Source: Nitrospirales bacterium (GTDB taxonomy: Bacteria > Nitrospirota > Nitrospiria > Nitrospirales > UBA8639). From it: a stretch of 45,704 nucleotides of DNA. The notes under the pieces were generated by a model. The model was not told the origin of the DNA. It made no database searches and saw only the letters and a program-made list of their open reading frames with translations. A program made the position numbers and the translations under genes. The stretch's first letter is position 1. Every line of letters begins with the position of its first letter. The stretch covers positions 1-45,704 of the forward strand of contig JAJDZI010000127.1 in NCBI GenBank assembly GCA_022824735.1, written 5' to 3'. Shown piece after piece: positions 7,807 through 16,793 of this stretch.

Positions 7807-9165
7807 ATGGCTCGCCGCCAACCACGATCGGAGCCCCACACGGTTTCTGCAGAGACGACGCCCCGTTCTCTTATCCCGATCGGGATGACGACCCTGTTGC
7901 CTGATGCGGCCGAACGCGTGCGTCAGTTGGAACGGGCTCTGTTTGAGGGGTTTACCCGATGGGGCTATCGTGAAATTATCCCGCCGACCTTTGAATACCT
8001 GGACGTGCTCTCCGCCGGGCTGCCGGCCGATATCCTCGAAAAGTGTTACAAGGTCGCCGATTGGACAACCGGACGCATTTTGGTGCTTCGACCGGACGTG
8101 ACCGCGCAGATCGCGAAAATCGTGGCCATGGGAATGGCCGGGCGGCAATTGCCCCTTCGGTTGAGTTATCGTTCCACGGTGTTCCGCTACGAGCCCGAAC
8201 ATGCCGGCCGGGAACGGGAAGTGTTCCAGTTGGGCGTTGAATTGATCGGGGCCGACGACGCGTCAATGGACGCCGAAATTCTGACCTTGCTCATCGAGTC
8301 ACTGAAAGCCGTCGGACTGTCCCATTTTAAAATTTCGCTTGGACACGTCGGTTTCTATCAGGCGTTACTGGCGCAATCAGGCCTCTCGGAACAGGGGCGC
8401 AAGCAAGCGGAGCTCGCCGCGGCGCGTAAGGACTTGCCGAAACTGGAACGCATTTTGAAAACGGAACGCGTCCCCTCAAAGCAGGCCAAGCCTATCCTTG
8501 AAGCACCGGGGCGTTATGGGCGGGAAGAGATGTTGCAATGGGGCCGGACCGTCGCCGGTCGTAATACCCGGTTGCTGGCCCCCATTGAACGATTGGGCCG
8601 GGTGTATGCGCTCCTCGCCGCGGCCGGCGTCAAAGAGCACCTGCTCTTGGACCTGGGAGAATTTCGCGGCTTCGACTACTATGATGGGGTCGTGTTCGAC
8701 GTCTTTTCCGGCAACGTCGGCTGTGAACTGGGTGGAGGAGGACGTTACAACCATTTGATCGGACAATTCGGCCAGGATCTCCCTTCTACGGGATTTGCCT
8801 TGGACCTTGATCGCCTGTTCATGGCGTTGGGGAAGGAGGGAGAGAAATGGGTTCCGGAAACGCCCAGCGTGTTGGTGGCGGCTCCCCATTCTCATTTTGG
8901 AGAGGCGTTCCGCACGAGCCGGCTCCTTCGTTCGCACGGGTTGGTGGTGTATCAGGAAACCGTGCCACGGTGGGATTCCACCCGGCTTCACAAGCTTCGA
9001 ACGCGCCTCAAGGCTTCCGGCGCATCCTGGGCCGTGATGGTGGGCCTGTCTGCCCTCTCGAGCCGGGAAGTCGAGGTGTTGGCAAAACAGGCCAGGACTT
9101 CACGAACCGTTCGTATCCAAGACCTTCCTATGCTGATTCTCAATGGTGCGCATGCTCACGTCTGA
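7807..9165 (+). CDS. hisZ: ATP phosphoribosyltransferase regulatory subunit (HisZ)
   Basis: 452 residues from ATG 7807. It is a HisRS-like class II synthetase fold without the full aminoacylation set. Motif 2-like YRSTVFRYEPEHAGRERE and motif 3-like GGGGRYNHLIGQFG are present, with GFALDLDRL near the end of the core. Together with short-form HisG, HisZ makes the octamer that starts histidine synthesis and gives histidine sensitivity. hisG is not in the window. A short HisRS paralogue is the alternative, but the IPIGMTTLLPDAAERVRQLE opening and C-terminal divergence favour HisZ. Its last 23 bases overlap the dnaB frame. Confidence 0.85.
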   Translation: MARRQPRSEPHTVSAETTPRSLIPIGMTTLLPDAAERVRQLERALFEGFTRWGYREIIPPTFEYLDVLSAGLPADILEKCYKVADWTTGRILVLRPDVTAQIAKIVAMGMAGRQLPLRLSYRSTVFRYEPEHAGREREVFQLGVELIGADDASMDAEILTLLIESLKAVGLSHFKISLGHVGFYQALLAQSGLSEQGRKQAELAAARKDLPKLERILKTERVPSKQAKPILEAPGRYGREEMLQWGRTVAGRNTRLLAPIERLGRVYALLAAAGVKEHLLLDLGEFRGFDYYDGVVFDVFSGNVGCELGGGGRYNHLIGQFGQDLPSTGFALDLDRLFMALGKEGEKWVPETPSVLVAAPHSHFGEAFRTSRLLRSHGLVVYQETVPRWDSTRLHKLRTRLKASGASWAVMVGLSALSSREVEVLAKQARTSRTVRIQDLPMLILNGAHAHV

Positions 9166-10501
9166 CGTTTCCGATCTCCGGTTACCACCCCAGAATCTCG
9201 ACGCCGAGCAATCCATCCTCGGGGCCGTCCTGTTGGAAAATAGTGCGCTCAATAAGGCGCTTGAGGTCATTGTCGAAGAAGACTTCCATCGCGGGGCGCA
9301 TCGCACCATTTTTGCGGGGATGATCGAACTGGCTGACCGCAATGAAGTGGTTGATCAGATCACCTTGACCGAATGGCTGAAAACCAAAGGTCAATTGGAG
9401 CAGGTCGGCGGTGCGGCGTACGTGGCCGAATTGGTGCAGGCGGTGCCGAGCGCGTCGAATATCCGGTATCACTGCAAAATCGTCCGCGAAAAATCCCTGT
9501 TGCGCGGGTTGATCCGCACCGCGACGGACATTGTGACCAAGGGCTATGACGGACTTGGGGAGTCGGAAGACCTCCTGGAATACGCGGAACGGGAGATCTT
9601 CAGGCTGGCACAGGGTCGTTTGGGCCGGTCGTTTGAATCCATGAAACAAGCCGTCATCGAAAGCATGGAGCTTGTTGATCGACTCTATTCTCGAAAAGAA
9701 AACATTACGGGCGTGCCGACCGGCTATCACGTCATTGACACGATCACGGCCGGGCTTCAGCCGTCCGATCTCATTATCATTGCCGGTCGCCCGAGCATGG
9801 GGAAAACCAGCCTGGCCTTGGGTATGGCTGAACATGCCGCGATTCGCGCGGGTCTGACCGTGGGGATTTTCAGCCTGGAAATGTCGAAAGTCCAACTCGT
9901 GCTCCGGATGCTCAGTTCCCAGGCGAGCCTCGATTCTCATGCCCTGAGGACGGGGCAACTCGATCGTCATGCGGAGTGGAGTCAGCTCGTTGATGCGGCC
10001 AATCGCTTGGCCGGCGCCAAGATTTTCATTGATGATTCCGGAGGGATGACGGTCCAACAGATGCGGGGCAAGGCCCGGCGTCTCAAGGCCGAACACGGCC
10101 TGGATCTGTTGATCATCGATTACCTGCAACTCATGCAGGGACGCAGTGATTCCGAATCGCGACAGCAGGAAATTTCCGACATCAGCCGGTCACTCAAGGC
10201 GTTAGCCAAGGAATTGGATATCCCGGTGGTGGCGCTTTCCCAGTTGAGCCGGGCCGTGGAAAACAGGACGGACAAACGGCCCGTCCTCTCCGATCTCCGT
10301 GAATCCGGGGCGATTGAACAGGATGCGGACGTGGTGATGTTCATTTATCGTGAGGAGGTTTATAATCCGGATACGGAGGACAAAAGAAGCATTGCCGATA
10401 TTTTGATTCGGAAACATCGCAATGGCCCGACGGGCGACCGTCAACTGACGTTCCTGGAGCAGTATGCAAAATTTGGCAATCTTGAGACCCAGCATCTCTA
10501 A
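9143..10501 (+). CDS. dnaB: Replicative DNA helicase DnaB
   Basis: 452 residues. The N-terminal domain opens PPQNLDAEQSILGAVLL, then comes a linker, then a RecA-like helicase domain. Walker A is GRPSMGKTS at about 215-223, Walker B is LLIIDYLQLM, and the DnaB signature SRQQEISDISRSLKALAKEL follows. The hexamer unwinds the fork 5' to 3' and recruits primase. The start is either ATG 9143 or ATG 9152; both overlap hisZ (23 or 14 bases), which implies translational coupling. No intein is visible. The pairing with hisZ looks positional rather than functional. Confidence 0.96.
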   Translation: MVRMLTSDVSDLRLPPQNLDAEQSILGAVLLENSALNKALEVIVEEDFHRGAHRTIFAGMIELADRNEVVDQITLTEWLKTKGQLEQVGGAAYVAELVQAVPSASNIRYHCKIVREKSLLRGLIRTATDIVTKGYDGLGESEDLLEYAEREIFRLAQGRLGRSFESMKQAVIESMELVDRLYSRKENITGVPTGYHVIDTITAGLQPSDLIIIAGRPSMGKTSLALGMAEHAAIRAGLTVGIFSLEMSKVQLVLRMLSSQASLDSHALRTGQLDRHAEWSQLVDAANRLAGAKIFIDDSGGMTVQQMRGKARRLKAEHGLDLLIIDYLQLMQGRSDSESRQQEISDISRSLKALAKELDIPVVALSQLSRAVENRTDKRPVLSDLRESGAIEQDADVVMFIYREEVYNPDTEDKRSIADILIRKHRNGPTGDRQLTFLEQYAKFGNLETQHL

Positions 10502-10523
10502 TGCTTCGGATGATAGACGGTTC

Positions 10524-12353
10524 ATGACACGTCCGGGACGAATCCAGGGAAGTTGTGCCGGAGGCGTGGGTCCGGGGTCCGGCGGATGGCAGGAACGGAT
10601 GTTGGTCACGTTCCTCCTGATTCCTCTGCTGGTGGTGTCTTGTGCCGCTGTGCCCACATCCGAACATGACGCCGTCGTTCAACCCGACTCCGTCCCTCTT
10701 CCGTCTCCGGCGTACTATCATTTTTTGCAAGGCTACCTGGCGGAACTCGCGAATGACGTTCCCAAGGCCGTTGCCGAGTATCGAGCCGCGCTGCACTATG
10801 ATCCGAAATCGGCGTTCCTGCGCGTGCGGTTGGCCGCCTTGCAATTTTTATCGGGGAACATGCCAAAAGCCATGGCCATGTTGGATCAAATCGAGTCGGC
10901 GCAGGTCCGGGATGCGCCCGTCTTGGTTGAAATGGCCAAGATTTACGCAGGCGGAGGCCAGTTTGACCGCGCATTGGGATTGTATGACGAAGCGGTGCGT
11001 TTGAATCCTGAGCGAGGGGAGACCTATTTTGACAAAGGCGTGTTGTTGCTCAATCTCAAGCGACCCCAGCAGGCTGAAACGGTCTTCACCCAAGGTCTTG
11101 AGCATGCCCCGGAGTCTCATTTCGGACACTTCTACCAGGGGAAAGCCCTGGAAGCCCAAGAGAAGAGAATGGAGGCCAAGGAGGCCTACCGCCGGGCGAT
11201 CAACCGGGCCAAACGGTTTGAACCCGCGTATCAGGCCTTGCTGAAGCTGTACGAGTTGGACGAGGACCTTCAGGCGGCGATTCAGCTTTACCATGAGTTC
11301 GAGGTATCGGTGACGCCTCGTGACAACACGTTCCGCAAGGACTTTGTCCGCTTCCTGGTCAAACAAAAAGACTACGGGCAAGCCTTGGATATTCTGGAGC
11401 AGATGATCGTGGATGAGCCCCAGGACGTGAAGATGCAAATCCAACGGGCCCTGGTCTACGTCGAAATGGAAGAGCCTCACCGCGCCGTCACGGAGTTGGA
11501 AGGAATCCTTCAAGCGCATCCCTCCGAGCTGCGCGTTCGAGACTACCTGGGATGGTTGTACGAACAAATCGACGACGTTGAACAAGCGTTGGATGCCTAT
11601 AGGACAAATATCGACCTGGATGCGACGTTTTACGACAGTCGCATTCACCTCGGAATTTTACTGTATCGACTCACGCGCTATGAAGAAGCCGTGCAGCATT
11701 TGACCCGGGCTGCCGGGTTGAAACCCGGCAACTCGGAGACTCATCTTTTGCTGGGATTGAGCTACCTGCAAGCCAATGCATTTCAACGGGCGACGTCTGC
11801 GTTTGAAAAGGGACTGGAATATCACCCCAACGATGAAGATTTGCGATTCAACCTTGGGGCTGCCTATGACAAGCTCGACCGGTTCCCCGACGTCGTCCGG
11901 GAAATGGAAGCGGTGCTGGCCCTCAACCCGGATCATACCGACGCGCTCAATTATCTCGGCTACAGCTATGCCGACCGGGGTATCAAAGGGGAAGAGGCCG
12001 TGGAATTGACGCGCCGCGCCGTGGCGCTCAAGCCGGACAATGGCGCGTACGTCGATAGCTTGGGGTGGGCGCTCTTCAAAATCGGGAAAGTGACTGAAGC
12101 CCTTCGGGAACTTCAGCGAGCGGCTGAACTCGTCGAAGACGACCCGGTCATTTTTGAGCATTTGGGGGAAATTTATTTGATCCAGGAGCACCGGGACGCG
12201 GCCAAGGCTGCGTGGATCCGTGCGCTGGAATTGGATCCTCACAATGAAAAGCTCATCAAACGATTTCGTGAAGTGGGCTTTGGCGGACGGCGGGACGGTG
12301 GGCAGGCACAGGGGCCTGCCCCTACAAATAATACGGGCTCTCCCAGCCCGTAG
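10524..12353 (+). CDS. TPR-repeat lipoprotein
   Basis: About 609 residues from ATG 10524. An alternative ATG at 10599 has a better AGGAA site, but it would leave the signal sequence without its preceding arginine. The signal segment MLVTFLLIPLLVVSCAAV has a lipobox (VVSC). The rest is a long solenoid of TPR units, with recurring patterns such as ALGLYDEAVRLNPERGETYF, LGLSYLQANAFQRATSAFEK and ALNYLGYSYADRG. The likely role is a periplasmic or outer-membrane scaffold, for example in secretion, pilus or polysaccharide assembly; the partner is unknown. The final 20 or so residues (GQAQGPAPTNNTGSPSP) are encoded by a palindromic repeat, so the native C-terminus was probably replaced or extended. 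Confidence 0.85.
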   Translation: MTRPGRIQGSCAGGVGPGSGGWQERMLVTFLLIPLLVVSCAAVPTSEHDAVVQPDSVPLPSPAYYHFLQGYLAELANDVPKAVAEYRAALHYDPKSAFLRVRLAALQFLSGNMPKAMAMLDQIESAQVRDAPVLVEMAKIYAGGGQFDRALGLYDEAVRLNPERGETYFDKGVLLLNLKRPQQAETVFTQGLEHAPESHFGHFYQGKALEAQEKRMEAKEAYRRAINRAKRFEPAYQALLKLYELDEDLQAAIQLYHEFEVSVTPRDNTFRKDFVRFLVKQKDYGQALDILEQMIVDEPQDVKMQIQRALVYVEMEEPHRAVTELEGILQAHPSELRVRDYLGWLYEQIDDVEQALDAYRTNIDLDATFYDSRIHLGILLYRLTRYEEAVQHLTRAAGLKPGNSETHLLLGLSYLQANAFQRATSAFEKGLEYHPNDEDLRFNLGAAYDKLDRFPDVVREMEAVLALNPDHTDALNYLGYSYADRGIKGEEAVELTRRAVALKPDNGAYVDSLGWALFKIGKVTEALRELQRAAELVEDDPVIFEHLGEIYLIQEHRDAAKAAWIRALELDPHNEKLIKRFREVGFGGRRDGGQAQGPAPTNNTGSPSP

Positions 12354-12376
12354 GGGACGGCCCCTGTGCCGTCCCG
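12291..12376. repeat. Palindromic intergenic repeat overlapping the end of the TPR gene
   Basis: Two long arms, 12305-12325 and 12350-12370, are reverse complements apart from a two-base swap. Outer CGGGAC/GTCCCG arms flank them, and a nested CGGGCT/AGCCCG hairpin lies inside (12334-12350). The left arm is translated as part of the TPR protein, and the stop TAG (12351-12353) lies in the right arm. The form is that of a mobile REP/MITE-like element. It could also act as a transcription terminator or mRNA-stabilising hairpin ahead of the pilin gene, though no T-run follows. Confidence 0.75.
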
Positions 12377-12446
12377 AATAGATGGTGCTGCCCCACCAGA
12401 GGGAACCGGGTATTCATTGTCGTACCAATCGTAGTGGAGGACACGG

Positions 12447-12893
12447 ATGTTTCATATCATTCGCAATGGACGAGGGTTCAGTTTGACGGAGTTGATGATC
12501 GTCGTGGCTATCATCGGTATTTTGGCCGTGATTGCCATTCCGAATTTTCTGAAATATCAAGCCCGGGCCAAGCAATCGGAAGCCAAAACCAACTTGGTGG
12601 CGATTCATACCAGCGAGATGGCCTATTTTGCCGAAAACAATACCTACGTCGATGATTTCAATGCGATAGGGTTTGCCGTCACGGGCTCCTCTCAATTGTA
12701 TTACTACGAATTGGGGAGCAGCAGTTCCGGAACCTTGCCGCCCGGATGTACGGCTTCGACCATGGACAACGTGTCGGACACGGGATTTACGGCCGTGGCA
12801 ACCGCCAATATCGACGGCGATTCGACCTGTGACGTGTGGACCATCGACGAGAAGAAGACGTTGGTGAACGTCACGAATGACGTGGCCTTGTAG
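12447..12893 (+). CDS. Type IV pilin (prepilin with N-terminal methylation motif)
   Basis: 148 residues. A short basic leader MFHIIRNGRG is followed by the class III signal G/FSLTELMIVVAIIGILAVIAIP, with Glu at +5 of the mature protein. It is cleaved and N-methylated by PilD and assembled into a type IVa pilus or pseudopilus. Two cysteines in the globular part (PPGC and STCDVW) could form the C-terminal disulfide loop. A GTGGAGGA ribosome site precedes ATG 12447. No pilus assembly gene is next to it, so it is an orphan major or minor pilin; pilA is likely but not provable here. Confidence 0.9.
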   Translation: MFHIIRNGRGFSLTELMIVVAIIGILAVIAIPNFLKYQARAKQSEAKTNLVAIHTSEMAYFAENNTYVDDFNAIGFAVTGSSQLYYYELGSSSSGTLPPGCTASTMDNVSDTGFTAVATANIDGDSTCDVWTIDEKKTLVNVTNDVAL

Positions 12894-12945
12894 TCGCTCT
12901 TCCCTTTCTTTTCCCTCTTTTTCCTTCTTCCAGTGCGTAATATCC

Positions 12946-12975
12946 TTGACTCTCTTCAAGAGGGTCTGTTATAAG
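12946..12975 (+). promoter_or_regulatory. Sigma-70 promoter candidate for shc, with internal palindrome
   Basis: TTGACT (12946-12951) and TATAAG (12970-12975) are separated by 18 bases. The region 12948-12966 is a 19-base near-perfect inverted repeat (GACTCTCTT-C-AAGAGGGTC, one mismatch). It overlaps the -35 end and fills most of the spacer, where a repressor would block RNA polymerase. A weak terminator hairpin for the pilin transcript is the alternative, but there is no T-run after it. The shc start lies about 100 bases downstream. Confidence 0.45.
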
Positions 12976-13074
12976 CCGACAACCCTCAATCACGGGGGTT
13001 CATAAGTCACGTTCTTAGTCGTTGGACTTGCGCACGTCTCTCGACGCACCCTTTCGATACCCGTTAGTCTGCAC

Positions 13075-15240
13075 ATGGATCTTCTGATGAACTTTCTGGG
13101 GCGATTGTCCCAGAGTTTTTTCCCCTCTGTCCCCAACCAGGCCCCACCTCGTCATTGGAAGCCGCACAACCCTTCCCTGAGGCTTGTCTCCAACAACCGT
13201 GGAGCAGCAGGAGACGTGGACTGTGCGCAGGGCCGAACCGCTCCACCAACCGTTGGCCACGCGGAAGCCGTAGAAGAAGCCTTGTCGCGGAGCGCGAAGT
13301 GGCTTCTCGACCAACAACATCCTGAGCATGGCTATTGGGTGCAGGAATTGGAGGCGGATACGACGTTGACCTCGGAATATATCATGTTGCGCCGGTATGT
13401 CGGAGCCGTCGACACGGAGCAGGAAGCCAGGATGGTTCGCTATCTTCAAGGCGCGCAACTTGAAGACGGGGGATGGCCGATTTATACCGGAGCCCCCATG
13501 GACGTCAGCGCTTCGGTCAAAGCCTATTTTGCTTTAAAATTGGCCGGGGTCCCACAGGATGATCCGGGGATGCGTCGAGCCCGGCAAGCGATCCTGGACA
13601 AAGGCGGCGTGGTATCAGTCAACGTCTTTACGAAAGTCGCGTTGGCCTTGTTCGGACAATACGATTGGAAAGGGCTTCCGAGCATGCCTCCCGAAGTCGT
13701 GTTGGCGCCCAAGAAATTTGCCTTTAACATGTACGCCATCTCGTACTGGTCCAGGGCCGTCGTCATTCCCCTGCTGATCGTGTTGGCCGTTCGCCGGGAA
13801 TGCCGGGTTCCCGCGGAACGAGGGATTGAAGAGTTGTTCTGTGCGCCTCGCGATCAAATCAACTATCGCTATGCGCCGCCGTTTCAAAAAGATCCCGAAT
13901 TCATCAGTTGGCGGAATTTTTTTGTCTGGATCGACCGGATTCTGAAGGTTTATGAGAAATATCCGCTTCGGTTCGTGCGGAAAAAAGCGATGAAGCGAGC
14001 CGAGGCGTGGTTGCTGGAACATATGCAGGGTGACGGGGGACTCGGGGCAATTTACCCGGCCATGGCCAATTCGATCTTTGCTTTGATGGCGCTTGGTTAT
14101 CCGGCGTCGCATCCGTTAGTCCGGAAGGCTCTTCGAGAAATCGAGGCATTGGAAATCAGCGTGCCGGCCTCAGCGGAAGGCCCGTCTACGCTTCACCTGC
14201 AGCCGTGTCATTCGCCAATTTGGGATACGGCGTTAACCATCAACGCGCTCGTTGAAAGAGGCCTGCGCGTTGACCATGAAGCGCTGTCGCATGCCTCTTC
14301 CTGGTTGCGTTCCCGGCAAACAAAGAAGGTGGGAGACTGGATCGTGTCTTCTCCCGGGGCTACGCCCGGCGGATGGTATTTTCAGTTTGAAAATGAATTA
14401 TATCCCGACGTCGATGATACGGCCGCCGTCCTGACCGCCTTGGCGAAAGTATCGCCTCTTCAGCCTGCCGACCGGGATGAGGTTATTGAGCGCGGGCTGA
14501 AGTGGGCGTTGGCCATGCAAAGCTCCAACGGCGGGTGGGGGGCCTATGACCGGGACAATGATCAACTGATTTTCAACAAGATTCCCTTCGCGGATCATCA
14601 GTCGTTGCTTGATCCTCCCACCGCGGACCTCACGGGCCGGTGCTTGGAGATGCTCGGCGCTTTGGGCTATGATCGGTCTCATCCTGCCGTGGCCCCGGCG
14701 CTTGAGTTTCTTCGACGAGAGCAGGAAGCCGACGGCAGTTGGTATGGGCGATGGGGGGTCAATTATCTCTACGGGACCTGGTGCGTCGTCGTCGGCCTTC
14801 AGGCTATCGGAGAGGACATGTCCGCGCCGTGGATTCGACGCGCCGTTGCGTGGGTTGAGTCCAAACAGAACGTGGACGGCGGATGGGGAGAATCCTGCTT
14901 GTCGTATGCCGACCGGGCATGGGCCGGGAAAGGCGAAAGCACTCCCTCGCAAACGGCGTGGGCCCTTCTGACCTTATTGACCGCGGGTTTGCCCGATTCC
15001 TTGAGCATTGCGCGAGGCATCAATTTTTTGCTTCGCCATCAACTTGATAACGGGACGTGGTACGAGCCATACCACGTCGGCACCGGATTCCCCAGGGTGT
15101 TCTATCTTCGATATCACGGCTACAGCAAATATTTCCCCATGTGGGCGCTGGCCATGTATCGTAATGTTCAGGTACACGGTCGGGCGCGAGCTCAAGCGTT
15201 GCAAGACATCGCGCAATCAGCCAGGCAACGGCAACCCTGA
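13075..15240 (+). CDS. shc: Squalene-hopene cyclase
   Basis: 721 residues. It cyclises squalene to hopene/diplopterol at the cytoplasmic membrane, the committed step to hopanoids. The catalytic acid motif DVDD is at 445-448 (YPDVDDTAA). QW repeats are seen, for example AQLEDGGW, SSNGGWGAYD, EADGSWYGRWG and NVDGGWGE. The first 60 or so residues before the cyclase homology (HAEAVEEALSRSAKWLL) are a poorly ordered extension, so translation may begin at the in-frame ATG 13087 or later. An HpnG-like gene follows with overlap or no gap. Confidence 0.96.
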   Translation: MDLLMNFLGRLSQSFFPSVPNQAPPRHWKPHNPSLRLVSNNRGAAGDVDCAQGRTAPPTVGHAEAVEEALSRSAKWLLDQQHPEHGYWVQELEADTTLTSEYIMLRRYVGAVDTEQEARMVRYLQGAQLEDGGWPIYTGAPMDVSASVKAYFALKLAGVPQDDPGMRRARQAILDKGGVVSVNVFTKVALALFGQYDWKGLPSMPPEVVLAPKKFAFNMYAISYWSRAVVIPLLIVLAVRRECRVPAERGIEELFCAPRDQINYRYAPPFQKDPEFISWRNFFVWIDRILKVYEKYPLRFVRKKAMKRAEAWLLEHMQGDGGLGAIYPAMANSIFALMALGYPASHPLVRKALREIEALEISVPASAEGPSTLHLQPCHSPIWDTALTINALVERGLRVDHEALSHASSWLRSRQTKKVGDWIVSSPGATPGGWYFQFENELYPDVDDTAAVLTALAKVSPLQPADRDEVIERGLKWALAMQSSNGGWGAYDRDNDQLIFNKIPFADHQSLLDPPTADLTGRCLEMLGALGYDRSHPAVAPALEFLRREQEADGSWYGRWGVNYLYGTWCVVVGLQAIGEDMSAPWIRRAVAWVESKQNVDGGWGESCLSYADRAWAGKGESTPSQTAWALLTLLTAGLPDSLSIARGINFLLRHQLDNGTWYEPYHVGTGFPRVFYLRYHGYSKYFPMWALAMYRNVQVHGRARAQALQDIAQSARQRQP

Positions 15241-16045
15241 TTGGCGCCGTCTTTTCTCACTTCAACGGTTTCCGGAGTCCTTCCTGGAAAATATCGCCGT
15301 CTTTGCCGCGACGCCTTGGGAGTTTAACGCCATTGGGCGGGCATTGCCTGCAAGTCGCGTTGAACGGATCAACGGGGTTAAGTGGCGTCGATGGGCGGAT
15401 GCTTCCCGTTTCGTTGCCGTCATTCAAACCGGGATTGGGTTGGCAAACGCGCGGGCCGCGTGCGAGGCAGTGCGTCTGAAAAGACCCTGGACCGTGTTTA
15501 TTTCATCGGGGTTTGCGGGAGCCTTGGTTCCCTCACGAATTGGCGACGTGGTGATTCCCGAGCAAGTCGTCTGTGCGGATTCGAGCCTCGCGGGTTCCGT
15601 TCCCGGTTCCTCGATTGCCTGTAGCGTTCCGTATCGGCAACAAGCCTACAAAACGGCGCAGTTGTCCGAGGGCGCGGTTCTCTCCGGACGTTTGGTCACG
15701 GTTGACACTATCGTCTGGTTGGCTAGAGACAAGCTGGCCGTCGGCAGGGACTTTGAGGCAAGCAGTCTGGACATGGAAAGCGCAGCTATCGGGTCGATGG
15801 CTGCCCGGCATGACATCCCGTTCTGCGTGATCCGGTCGGTTTCTGACCGCTTGGAGGAAGACTTGCCCTTCGACCTCAACCTGTTTCGCCGAACGGGTAC
15901 GTTCGTGCAAGGGGTGTGGGCCGTTGCCACAACCCCGGGAAAATGGCCGGAGTTCAATCGACTGCGCCGGCAAAAGAACGTGGCTTCGGCCCGGCTATCT
16001 CAATTCTTTGAAATCTTTTTCTCTATGACGGAAAATAGTCCCTGA
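15164..16045 (+). CDS. hpnG: Hopanoid-associated nucleoside phosphorylase (HpnG-like)
   Basis: The homologous part begins at about 15287 (NIAVFAATPWEFNAI). It includes a phosphorylase-fold core (SSGFAGAL, IGDVVIPEQVV) and the purine/uridine phosphorylase signature SLDMESAA. HpnG removes adenine from adenosylhopane to give ribosylhopane (phosphate). It sits directly after shc and in the same neighbourhood as hpnH, which makes adenosylhopane. The start is unclear: ATG 15164 overlaps shc by 77 bases, while a CTG at 15284 fits the homology boundary better. No ATG or GTG lies between the shc stop and the homology. A generic MTA/SAH nucleosidase-like function is the alternative. Confidence 0.8.
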   Translation: MFRYTVGRELKRCKTSRNQPGNGNPDWRRLFSLQRFPESFLENIAVFAATPWEFNAIGRALPASRVERINGVKWRRWADASRFVAVIQTGIGLANARAACEAVRLKRPWTVFISSGFAGALVPSRIGDVVIPEQVVCADSSLAGSVPGSSIACSVPYRQQAYKTAQLSEGAVLSGRLVTVDTIVWLARDKLAVGRDFEASSLDMESAAIGSMAARHDIPFCVIRSVSDRLEEDLPFDLNLFRRTGTFVQGVWAVATTPGKWPEFNRLRRQKNVASARLSQFFEIFFSMTENSP

Positions 16046-16121
16046 AGCTTCGACGTGAGTCGAGACCTGGTTGCGATTCTCTCAATGTTGAACGTCCCGT
16101 ATTGATCGTGGAAAGGAAAGA

Positions 16122-16793
16122 ATGATGCCTGAGCTATTTCCGGGAATAATGAGAACGGTTGAATTGCGTGTCCTCACCTTGATCGGCGCATTGATTCTTG
16201 GGTTGTCGGTCCTTGGATTGTCTTCGTCACTTTCAGCAGCCGCGGAGGCAGGTTCAGCCATGGAGGCTATGAAAGGCACTATCGATCAGGCTTTGAAAGT
16301 CATGGAGGATGAGTCTCTCAAGTCGCCGGAACAATCCCGGGAACGGTTGGAAATTCTGGAAGACATCATCGGGGAGCGCTTCGATTATAGAGAAATGGGG
16401 AAACGAACCCTGGGGAAACATTGGCAGCAATTCAGCGAAACCGATCGAGAGGAATTCGTACGGCTCTTTCAGCACTTTTTATCCAGGACGTACGCCGGAA
16501 GCGTTGATGGCTATTCCGGCGAACAGGTTCAATATCTCAAAGAACGCAGAAAAGGAGATTTTGCAGAAGTTCAAACCGCTGTGACCTCGGAGAAATCAAC
16601 CACCTCCATCGCCTATCGCCTACTGAAGCGTTCGAATACCTGGAAGGTATATGACGTGGTCATAGAAGGCGTCAGTTTGGTCAAAAATTTTCGGGGCCAA
16701 TTTGGACGTATTATCGAGGCCGAATCGGCCAAGGGCCTTCTCGAGAAATTACGAACGAAGACCGCCGACCCCGAATCCCAGGATGTCTTGTAG
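16122..16793 (+). CDS. MlaC/Ttg2D-family periplasmic protein (HpnM-like)
   Basis: 223 residues with an N-terminal membrane/signal segment (residues about 13-40, ending SSLSAAAEA). A domain with the MlaC pattern follows: a helical start (TIDQALKVMEDES...), RFDYREMGKRTLGKHW, then SETDREEFVRLFQHFLSRTYAG and a C-terminal beta half ending VYDVVIEGVSLVKNFR. MlaC proteins carry phospholipids between membranes. In hopanoid clusters the homologue is called HpnM and is thought to help hopanoid transport. Its position between shc-hpnG and dxs supports the hopanoid role but does not prove it. The AAAGGAAAG ribosome site supports ATG 16122. Confidence 0.85.
   Translation: MMPELFPGIMRTVELRVLTLIGALILGLSVLGLSSSLSAAAEAGSAMEAMKGTIDQALKVMEDESLKSPEQSRERLEILEDIIGERFDYREMGKRTLGKHWQQFSETDREEFVRLFQHFLSRTYAGSVDGYSGEQVQYLKERRKGDFAEVQTAVTSEKSTTSIAYRLLKRSNTWKVYDVVIEGVSLVKNFRGQFGRIIEAESAKGLLEKLRTKTADPESQDVL

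Noticed and set aside
9182-10129. A 315-codon reverse open frame opposite dnaB
   Set aside because: It is antisense shadow; dnaB in the forward frame explains the codon pattern.
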